From Acidobacteriota bacterium (lineage in GTDB: Bacteria > Acidobacteriota > Blastocatellia > Pyrinomonadales > Pyrinomonadaceae), in NCBI GenBank assembly GCA_019239425.1, contig JAFAZX010000045.1, positions 310,001 to 374,000 of the forward strand: a DNA stretch of 64,000 bases, given 5' to 3'. Shown here in pieces: positions 1 through 6,023 of the stretch (positions within the stretch are counted from its first letter, which is position 1; each line of letters opens with the position of its first letter). The notes under the pieces are model-generated. The model saw nothing but the letters and a program-made list of their open reading frames with translations. It was not told the DNA's origin and searched no databases. The translations under genes and the position numbers were made by a program.

Positions 1-715
1 CGGCTAAACATTCGTCCCAGCCCCTCTCGATGAACTCCTCCGGCGACCCGACGCCCGGCCTCTGCCACAACTCGCCCAGCCAGGCGTGGTGATAGACCTC
101 GCGCTGCGACGACGCGTAGACCTTCAGGGCTTCCGGCAGGGACGAAGGCTGCGTCCCGGTAGCGAGTCGCGCGACGGCGTACGCGGTCAAGTCCGACGCC
201 GCCAGCGCCGTCGCGTGTCCGTGCGTGAGGGCCGCCTGAAACTGCGCGATGGCGGCCCGCCCCACTTCGCCCACGCCGTGGGCTTCGGGGTCGAGCAGCC
301 CGACCGCGGCCACACGCATGTTCGCCCCGCACCCCTTCGAATCCTTCACCGTGGCTTCGAGCCAACCCCTACCCGCCTCCAAGCCCTCGCAGGCCCTGAG
401 GCACGTCATGCCGGGCGCGCGGTTGTTCTCAGGGGAGTTGGCCCAACCGACGAACGCCTCGCGCAGAAGCGCCTCCAAAGTCGCGGGCGAAAAGTCGCGC
501 GCCCGGATCGCCCCCGCCAGCGCCTCGCCCACGGCCAGGGCCATCTGCGTGTCGTCCGTCACACGGGCCGGGTCGCCCGCGGGCTCCAACGGCCCGCCGG
601 GCGGCCAGCGCCTCAAAATCTCTCCTACCGGGAGGAACTCGGTCGGCGCCCCCAACGCGTCGCCCAGGGCGAGCCCGTACAGGCAGCCCGCGACTCTGCT
701 CTCCCGCATCTCCAT
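1..715 (-). CDS. ADP-ribosylglycohydrolase (DraG-like), 3' end outside window
   Basis: This gene should remove ADP-ribose from a modified target (protein, nucleic acid or free nucleotide) using two metal ions. The first 238 residues are visible and the frame is open at the window edge. The family start GLALGDALGAPTEF lies at residues 14-27 and the metal-binding TDDT at 53-56, followed by QMALAVGEAL. The second metal motif of the family would lie beyond the edge. The start at 715 follows GGAAGGGG by two bases; an in-frame ATG at 709 gives a better spacing. It is transcribed away from the NrtR-like gene, and the three-half-site operator region lies between the two, so shared control is likely. 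The preferred substrate cannot be told from sequence. Confidence 0.88.
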   Translation of the reverse strand, partial: MEMRESRVAGCLYGLALGDALGAPTEFLPVGEILRRWPPGGPLEPAGDPARVTDDTQMALAVGEALAGAIRARDFSPATLEALLREAFVGWANSPENNRAPGMTCLRACEGLEAGRGWLEATVKDSKGCGANMRVAAVGLLDPEAHGVGEVGRAAIAQFQAALTHGHATALAASDLTAYAVARLATGTQPSSLPEALKVYASSQREVYHHAWLGELWQRPGVGSPEEFIERGWDECLA

Positions 716-746
716 CACCCCTTCCACCGCCCTTAAAAAATTCTTC

Positions 747-774
747 TTGACAACCGCCCGACTTAGCGTATCAT
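747..774 (+). promoter_or_regulatory. Sigma70-type promoter of the NrtR-like gene
   Basis: TTGACA at 747-752 and TATCAT at 769-774 are separated by 16 bases. The first operator copy overlaps the -10 box and the second lies just downstream of the expected transcription start near 781. This is the layout expected for autorepression. Confidence 0.65.
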
Positions 775-782
775 CTACGCGA
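764..782. promoter_or_regulatory. NrtR-type operator copy 1
   Basis: TAGCGT (764-769), seven bases, then ACGCGA (777-782): an inverted repeat with one mismatch. It covers the -10 box of the rightward promoter. Its centre is 23 bp from that of copy 2, about two helical turns, which would place two dimers on the same face of the DNA. Confidence 0.65.
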
Positions 783-786
783 ACGA

Positions 787-805
787 TAGCGTAGCACGGA
801 CGCTA
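787..805. promoter_or_regulatory. NrtR-type operator copy 2
   Basis: TAGCGT (787-792), seven bases, ACGCTA (800-805): a perfect 6-bp inverted repeat. The spacing equals that of copy 1 and of the site in front of the nicotinamidase. It ends on the A of the ATG at 805, which argues that this ATG is not the true start of the regulator. Confidence 0.7.
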
Positions 806-843
806 TGTCGTGTAAAGCAGTTTTTCGAGAGGGGCGACGGAAG

Positions 844-1548
844 GTGCCGACGAAGAGATACAGCTACGAGTTCGAGAGGCCGGGGCTGACCGTGGACTGC
901 GTCATCTTCGGGCTCGACCTCGACGAAGAGACGCTCAGGGTGATGCTCATCGAGAGAGACCTCGAACCCTTCGAAGGGATGTGGGCGATTCCGGGCGGCT
1001 TCGTCCGCCCCGGCGAGACCTTAGAGGCGGCCGCCGCGCGCGAGCTGCGGGAGGAGACCGGCATCGACGAAGTCTTCCTCGAACAGCTCTACACGTTCGG
1101 CGCCCCCGGAAGAGACCCGCGCGGCTGGGTCGTCTCGGTCGCCTACTACGCGCTGGTCTCGCCCGAACGGCACCCCGTCCACGCCGCGACCGACGCGCGG
1201 CAGGCGCGCTGGTTCCCCGTGGACGCGCTCCCGCGGCTCGCCTTCGACCACGCGGAGATTTTGCAGACCGCGCTCGGGCGCGTGCGCGGGAAGCTGACCT
1301 ACGCGCCCATCGGCTTCGAGCTGCTGCCGCGCAAGTTCACCGTCAAGCAGTTGCAGAAGCTCTACGAGATCGTCCTGGGCACGAGGCTCGACAACCGCAA
1401 CTTCCGGAAGAAGATTTTCGGCATGGACGTGCTGAGGGAGCTGAACGAGATGCAGAAGGGCGTGCCGCACCGCGCGGCCCGGCTCTACGAGTTCGACGAG
1501 CGCAAGTACCGCCGGCTCGTCCGTGCCGGCCTGAGCTTCGAGCTCTAG
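844..1548 (+). CDS. nrtR: NrtR-family Nudix/winged-helix transcriptional regulator
   Basis: NrtR proteins sense ADP-ribose or related NAD metabolites through a Nudix domain and repress NAD-metabolism genes through a C-terminal winged helix. Residues 1-145 form the Nudix domain. Unusually for a regulator, the Nudix box is complete: G52, E58 and RELREETGI at 66-74, so hydrolase activity may be retained. Residues about 150-234 carry the DNA-binding part, with [15 protein letters not shown] at 165-179 and [10 protein letters not shown] chose the GTG at 844 because GAGAGGGG precedes it by 9 bases; the ATG at 805 lacks a ribosome site and overlaps an operator. An intrinsic terminator follows at 1564. 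The next gene is a nicotinamidase with the same operator, which supports the NAD role. Confidence 0.85.
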   Translation: MPTKRYSYEFERPGLTVDCVIFGLDLDEETLRVMLIERDLEPFEGMWAIPGGFVRPGETLEAAAARELREETGIDEVFLEQLYTFGAPGRDPRGWVVSVAYYALVSPERHPVHAATDARQARWFPVDALPRLAFDHAEILQTALGRVRGKLTYAPIGFELLPRKFTVKQLQKLYEIVLGTRLDNRNFRKKIFGMDVLRELNEMQKGVPHRAARLYEFDERKYRRLVRAGLSFEL

Positions 1549-1563
1549 CCGGACGCGCACACC

Positions 1564-1592
1564 CGGCGCCCAAGCGCGGCGCCGACTTTTTT
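1564..1592 (+). terminator. Intrinsic terminator after the NrtR-like gene
   Basis: A 7-bp stem CGGCGCC/GGCGCCG (1564-1570 and 1578-1584) with a 7-base loop is followed by AC and six T residues. It separates the regulator from the nicotinamidase transcript. Confidence 0.6.
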
Positions 1593-1602
1593 ACCCCGAA
1601 GA

Positions 1603-1625
1603 CTTAGCGTTGATTTTACGCTAAG
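1603..1625. promoter_or_regulatory. NrtR-type operator in front of nicotinamidase
   Basis: CTTAGCGT (1603-1610), seven bases, ACGCTAAG (1618-1625): a perfect 8-bp inverted repeat, and the best copy of the three. It sits 22 bp upstream of the nicotinamidase start and just after the terminator, so it should control the nicotinamidase and the genes behind it. No convincing -35/-10 pair was found beside it. Confidence 0.72.
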
Positions 1626-1647
1626 GAGGCAGGAAGGAGTTGAGGAC

Positions 1648-2451
1648 ATGAGCAAGAGGATCGAACTACTCGTCATCGACCCGCAGGTCGACTTCTGCGA
1701 CCCGGCGCGCGGCGCGCTCTACGTGCCCGGCGCCGAGCGGGACATGGCGCGCCTCGCCGCGATGGTGCGCCGCCTGAAGGGCAAGCTCGACGACGTGCAC
1801 GTCACGCTCGACTCGCACCACTTCATCCACATCGCGCACCCCATCTTCTGGAAGGACTCGAAGGGCGCGCACCCCGCGGTCTTCACGCGCATCAGCCGCG
1901 CCGACGTCGAGCAGGGCGTCTGGACACCGACCGTGCCCGGCATGTACCGGCGCGCGCTCGACTACGTCCGCCGCCTCGAACAGAACGGCCGCTACGAGCT
2001 GACCGTCTGGCCGCCGCACTGCCTCATCGGCAGCCCCGGCCACGCCGTCTTCCCCGAACTCTTCGCCGCCTTCAACGAGTGGGAGTCGCGCTTCGCCTTC
2101 GTGGACTACGTGACGAAGGGCAGCAACATCCTGACCGAGCACTACTCGGCCGTGCAGGCCGACGTGCCCGACCCCTCGGACGCCTCGACGCAGATCAACA
2201 CGCGCCTCGTCCGGACGCTGGAGCAGGCCGACCTCGTCGCCATCGCGGGCGAGGCGCGCACGCACTGCCTCGCCAACACCGTCCGCGACATCGCCAACGC
2301 CTTCGGCGACGACTCGTTCGTCTCGAAGCTCGTGCTCCTGACGGACGCGTCGAGCGACATCCCCGGCTTCGAGTCGCACGCGCAGAACTTCATGAGCGAG
2401 ATGCGGGGTCGCGGGATGCAGCTCTCGACCACGACCGAATTCCTGGCCTGA
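1648..2451 (+). CDS. Nicotinamidase-like cysteine hydrolase (isochorismatase superfamily)
   Basis: The gene probably converts nicotinamide, released by NAD-consuming enzymes, to nicotinate for the salvage route to NAD. Catalytic residues can be placed: D11 in VIDPQVDF, K157 in YVTKGSN and nucleophile C207 in GEARTHCLANTV. The stretch TLDSHH (residues 53-58) fits the metal site and WPPHCLIGSPG (121-131) is a typical nicotinamidase segment. At 267 residues it is longer than most PncA proteins, with an insertion around 70-115. AAGGAG precedes the ATG. The gene lies behind an NrtR-type operator and 18 bp ahead of the VWA gene, so it likely leads the five-gene transcript. Another isochorismatase-family amidase remains possible. 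Confidence 0.85.
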   Translation: MSKRIELLVIDPQVDFCDPARGALYVPGAERDMARLAAMVRRLKGKLDDVHVTLDSHHFIHIAHPIFWKDSKGAHPAVFTRISRADVEQGVWTPTVPGMYRRALDYVRRLEQNGRYELTVWPPHCLIGSPGHAVFPELFAAFNEWESRFAFVDYVTKGSNILTEHYSAVQADVPDPSDASTQINTRLVRTLEQADLVAIAGEARTHCLANTVRDIANAFGDDSFVSKLVLLTDASSDIPGFESHAQNFMSEMRGRGMQLSTTTEFLA

Positions 2452-2469
2452 AGATAAGGAGGAAGAGAG

Positions 2470-3213
2470 ATGCCGATACTCAACGACGCGAGCCTGGAGC
2501 AGACCGCGCTCCCCAACAGTCACTACGGCTACTCGGCCACGCGCCTCGAAGAGCTGGGCGCGACCGAGTACACGGTCGTCACCGTCGCCTGCGACGTGAG
2601 CGGGAGCACGGCCGCCTTCATCTTCGACATGGAGGCGGCCATCGCGCGCGTCGTGCAGGCGTGCAAGTCGAGCCCGCGCGCCGACAACCTCCTGCTCCGC
2701 CTCGTCGCCTTCGACGACAAGCTCTCCGAGGTTCACGGCTTCAAGCTTTTAGAGAACTGCAACCTCGCCGACTACGGCGGCGTGCTGCGCGCGGGCGGCT
2801 CGACCGCGCTCTACGACGCGGCGGAGAACTCCGTCTCCTCGACCACCGACTACGGGCGGCGTCTGCTCGCGGGCGACTTCTCGGCCAACGGCATCCTCTT
2901 CGTCATCACCGACGGGATGGACAACGCCTCGCGCCTGCCCGCGCGCAAGGTCAGGGAGGCCCTGGCGCTGGCGGTCAGGAGCGAGGCGCTGGAGTCGGTC
3001 GTCTCCGTGCTCATCGGCGTCAACGTGCAGGACGCGCAGGTGTCGCGCGCCCTGCGACAGTTCCACAAGGAAGCCGGCTTCACGCAGTACGTCGAACTCG
3101 ACAAGGCCGACGCGCAGACGCTCGCGCGCCTCGCCGAGTTCGTCTCGCGCAGCGTCAGCGCGCAGTCGCAGGCGCTCGGCACGGGCGGCGCCTCGCGGCC
3201 GCTCGTCTTCTGA
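2470..3213 (+). CDS. VWA-domain protein (TerY-like)
   Basis: This is a cytoplasmic von Willebrand factor A protein with no signal peptide. The metal-ion-dependent adhesion site is complete: DVSGS at residues 42-46, T112 in GGSTALYDA and D148 in TDGMDN. Such domains hold protein partners in a metal-dependent way. A strong AAGGAGG site precedes the ATG. The gene follows the nicotinamidase by 18 bp and is followed by a PP2C phosphatase and a kinase. That VWA-PP2C-kinase order matches the 'TerY-P triad' described by comparative genomics in tellurium-resistance-type stress systems. No TerD or TerC gene is visible nearby, so membership of a Ter system is not shown. Its partner is unknown. Confidence 0.82.
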   Translation: MPILNDASLEQTALPNSHYGYSATRLEELGATEYTVVTVACDVSGSTAAFIFDMEAAIARVVQACKSSPRADNLLLRLVAFDDKLSEVHGFKLLENCNLADYGGVLRAGGSTALYDAAENSVSSTTDYGRRLLAGDFSANGILFVITDGMDNASRLPARKVREALALAVRSEALESVVSVLIGVNVQDAQVSRALRQFHKEAGFTQYVELDKADAQTLARLAEFVSRSVSAQSQALGTGGASRPLVF

Positions 3214-3247
3214 TACCGGCTTGCGAGATGAAATAAGGCCGCTTAAA

Positions 3248-3387
3248 GCTGGGAGCGCGGGCATCCCTGCCCGCCTGAGCGCGAGAGCGCGAAAGCTGTG
3301 AGACTTTGAACCTCGACGTTGAGGTAAAGAGTACGACGGTCAGCGCGCTTTCGCGCGCTTGCGGGCAGGGATGCCCGCGCTCCCAGC
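3248..3387. repeat. Dispersed element A, copy 1, with 27-bp terminal inverted repeats
   Basis: A 140-bp non-coding element has perfect 27-bp terminal inverted repeats beginning GCTGGGAGCGCGGGC. A 16-bp near-palindrome (ACCTC...GAGGT) lies near the centre. A second copy is at 61943-62080. It lies between the VWA and PP2C genes of one apparent operon. There is no open reading frame, so it looks like a MITE or REP-type element. Confidence 0.85.
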
Positions 3388-3418
3388 GAGGGAGGGCCTG
3401 ATTTAAATGGGGGGACAG

Positions 3419-4228
3419 ATGAATGCTGACAGCTCATTTCAGATCGGCTCGGCGCACGCCGTCTGTCAGGACTACGCGGTCGCCAGGCTGTGCGCGCGCG
3501 GCCGCCCGTACGCAGTCCTGTCCGACGGCTGCTCGTCCTCGCAAGACACGGACGTGGGGGCGCGGCTGCTGGTCAAGGCCGCGGAACGTCTGCTCCGAGA
3601 GTCCGGCACGCCGCCGGCTTCGGAACTCGCAGGGCTGCACGCGGAGGCCGCGCGTCTCGCGTTGACCTGGGCCGAGACGCTCGGCCTCGCGCCGCAGGCC
3701 GTGGACGCGACGCTGCTCACCGCGCACCTCGACGGCGACGAGTTAGTCGTCGGATGTTCGGGCGACGGCGTCGTCTGCCTTCAGGCGAAAGACGGCGCGC
3801 TCGACGCGTACAGCATCAACTACCCGAGCGGCTACCCGGTCTACCCCGCTTACGCGCACCAGCCCGCTCGCCTGCGGACGCTCGCCGAAGGCGGGCGCGC
3901 GGGCAAGGAGGTGACGCGACTGCGCGCCTCATCGGTTGAGGGACGGCTGCGTCCGGTCGGCGTCTCCGTCGGCGACGAAATGACGGAGGTCTTCGCCTTC
4001 GACGCCGCGCCGTACAGGTTCGCGGCCCTCTTCTCGGACGGCGTGCACTCCTTCCTCCACGCGGAGGAGGTTTCTCTTGAGTCGGTCTTGCCGCGGCTCG
4101 TCTCCTTCAGGAACACGCGCGGCGCCTTCGTCGGGCGCCGGGTGCAGATGTTCCTGAAGGACTGTCGCCGGAAGGGCTGGCGGCACGCGGACGACCTTTC
4201 GGTCGCGGCGCTGCACCTCGGAGGCTGA
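3419..4228 (+). CDS. PP2C-family serine/threonine phosphatase
   Basis: This is a metal-dependent protein phosphatase of the PPM/PP2C fold, 269 residues and cytoplasmic. Family motifs appear in order: QDYAV (17-21), LSDGCSSS with metal ligand D36, TLLTA (98-102), GDG (115-117), FSDGVHSF with D207, and HADDLSVAAL with D258-D259 near the C-terminus. All metal-binding acids are kept, so it should be active. The ATG at 3419 has a G-rich stretch directly before it; an in-frame ATG at 3407 would add only four residues. The kinase gene starts 2 bp after its stop codon, which points to translation together. Its likely task is to reverse phosphorylation by that kinase. Confidence 0.87.
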   Translation: MNADSSFQIGSAHAVCQDYAVARLCARGRPYAVLSDGCSSSQDTDVGARLLVKAAERLLRESGTPPASELAGLHAEAARLALTWAETLGLAPQAVDATLLTAHLDGDELVVGCSGDGVVCLQAKDGALDAYSINYPSGYPVYPAYAHQPARLRTLAEGGRAGKEVTRLRASSVEGRLRPVGVSVGDEMTEVFAFDAAPYRFAALFSDGVHSFLHAEEVSLESVLPRLVSFRNTRGAFVGRRVQMFLKDCRRKGWRHADDLSVAALHLGG

Positions 4229-4230
4229 AG

Positions 4231-5982
4231 ATGAAGACCGTCTTCCCCGGCTTGAACACTCTCTTCAAAGGCGCCGCCACGGGGACGCGCTACTACATAC
4301 AGGGCGGGGGCGAGGTCAGGCTCGACAAGTCCGACTTCAAGGCGCAGGGCGGCGAGGGCTCGATCTACGTCCGGGGCGCGCACGCCTACAAGATTTACAC
4401 AGACCCTTCGCGCGCCATCCCGCCCGCGAAGATTCGGGAGCTGTCGGCGCTGACGCTTTCGAACATCGTCCGCCCGCTCGAACTCCTCCTCGACTCGAAG
4501 AATCGCGCGGCGGGCTATTCGATGCGCGCGGTCGGGAAGTCTTACGCGCTCTGCCAGCTCTTCCCGAAGGCGTTCCGGCAGCGGAACAACCTGACGCCCG
4601 AGACGACGTTGCGGCTAGTGCGCCGGATGCAGGAGGGCGTCAGCCACGTCCACTCGAAGGGCCTCCTCGTCGTCGACCTGAACGAGATGAACTTCCTCGT
4701 CGCGGAGGACTTTTCCGAGGTCTACTTCATCGACGTGGACAGCTACCAGACGCCTTCGTTCCCCGCGGCGGCGCTGATGGAGAGCGTGCGCGACCGGCAC
4801 GCGCGCGGCTTCTCGAACGGCTCGGACTGGTTCTCCTTCGCCGTCGTCTCCTTCCAGACCTTCGTCGGCATCCACCCTTACAAGGGCAGCTACCCGCCGA
4901 TGCAGGGCTTGGCCGACAAGACGCAGTTGCTCGACGCGAGGATGCGCGCCAACGTCTCCGTGCTCAGGCCGGAGGTCAAGGTGCCGGCCTCCTGCCTCCC
5001 CTTCCACCTCATCCCGCCCGCCTACCTCGACTGGTACAAGGCCGTCTTCGAAGAGGGCAAGCGCCTCCCGCCGCCGGCGGACGCACGCGCCGTCGTGACG
5101 ACGACCGCGCCCGCCCCTTCTGCTTTCGCCGGAAGCTCCCTCTTCGAGCTTGTGCTGTCGAAGGAGTTCGAAGACGAGATCGTCTGGCACGACGGGACGG
5201 TCACCGTCACGCGCTCATCCGTCCACTGCGGCGGCGAGCGTTTCACGAAGCCGCGCGCGGACGCGCTCGTCGTCCTGACGCCGCGGCTCGGCCACCTCGT
5301 CGCCGCCTACATCGAGGCGGGCACGCTGCGTCTGCGCGATTTGACCGACGGCCGAGACCTGCCGTTCTACGTCCACGCCGAGGAGGCCGCGCTCTGCGGC
5401 GGCACCGTCTACATAAAGCAGGGCGAGGAGGTCTTCTTCCTTGAGTTCCTCGAATTCAAGGGGCAGATTTTGCCCGGCGTGCGGGTCGCGGCCAATGTTA
5501 TGATGAACTCGACGCGGGTGTTTGAAGGGCTGGCGGTGCAGAACCTTCTGGGGACGCACTACGCCTCGATCTTCCCCGCGCCCGGCGTCTGTCATCAGGT
5601 GCGGCTGCCCGAGCTGGACGGCTATCAACTCCTCGACGCGAGGCTCTGCCGCAACGTGCTGCTGGCGGTCGGGGCCAGGGGCGGGCGCTACGACCGGCTC
5701 GTCTTCCGCTTCGCGGACGACTTCGGCTCCTACGACACGCGCGTCGGAAGGGACGTGACCTCGACCGACATCAACTTCACGGTGCTCGACACGGGGGTCG
5801 TCCTGCACCTCGACGAAGAGGGCGCGCTCGAACTCTTCGCGAGGCGCAAGGGCGCGCCGGAAGTGAAGACCTTCGAAGACCCGGCCGTCGGCGCCGACGC
5901 GCGGCTCTTCCGGGTGGGCGCGCAGGCTTACGTCGCGCGCGGCCCAAAGCTCTACAAGTTCAAGATGCGGCGTGCGCCCTGA
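4231..5982 (+). CDS. Divergent protein kinase with C-terminal beta-rich domain
   Basis: Residues 30-290 read as a protein kinase fold: glycine loop GGEGSIY (40-46), ATP-binding K54 in AYKIY, and a catalytic loop VVDLNEMN in which the usual HRD is VVD (D149, N154). The metal-binding DFG is DVD (D168), and the helix-F aspartate is D199 in SDWFSF. All essential residues are present despite the altered motifs. Residues 300-583 form a beta-rich region with recurring short strands, perhaps a propeller, with no domain I can name. The gene lies 2 bp behind the PP2C gene and completes the VWA-phosphatase-kinase trio. The likely substrates are the neighbours, possibly the VWA protein, but this is inference. 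Confidence 0.8.
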   Translation: MKTVFPGLNTLFKGAATGTRYYIQGGGEVRLDKSDFKAQGGEGSIYVRGAHAYKIYTDPSRAIPPAKIRELSALTLSNIVRPLELLLDSKNRAAGYSMRAVGKSYALCQLFPKAFRQRNNLTPETTLRLVRRMQEGVSHVHSKGLLVVDLNEMNFLVAEDFSEVYFIDVDSYQTPSFPAAALMESVRDRHARGFSNGSDWFSFAVVSFQTFVGIHPYKGSYPPMQGLADKTQLLDARMRANVSVLRPEVKVPASCLPFHLIPPAYLDWYKAVFEEGKRLPPPADARAVVTTTAPAPSAFAGSSLFELVLSKEFEDEIVWHDGTVTVTRSSVHCGGERFTKPRADALVVLTPRLGHLVAAYIEAGTLRLRDLTDGRDLPFYVHAEEAALCGGTVYIKQGEEVFFLEFLEFKGQILPGVRVAANVMMNSTRVFEGLAVQNLLGTHYASIFPAPGVCHQVRLPELDGYQLLDARLCRNVLLAVGARGGRYDRLVFRFADDFGSYDTRVGRDVTSTDINFTVLDTGVVLHLDEEGALELFARRKGAPEVKTFEDPAVGADARLFRVGAQAYVARGPKLYKFKMRRAP

Positions 5983-6023
5983 CGCCCGCGTAACAGACGG
6001 ACACACGAGACAACCCCTACCCG

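Noticed and set aside
86..736. Rightward open frame opposite the ADP-ribosylglycohydrolase
   Set aside because: It has no family motifs and an Arg-rich composition, while the reverse strand gives a clear enzyme with TDDT.
3248..3387. Insertion sequence
   Set aside because: The element has terminal inverted repeats but no transposase frame and only 140 bp, so it is listed as a repeat rather than an insertion sequence.
2470..5982. Full tellurium-resistance (Ter) operon
   Set aside because: Only the VWA-PP2C-kinase trio is present. No TerB, TerC, TerD or TerZ gene is visible in the window.
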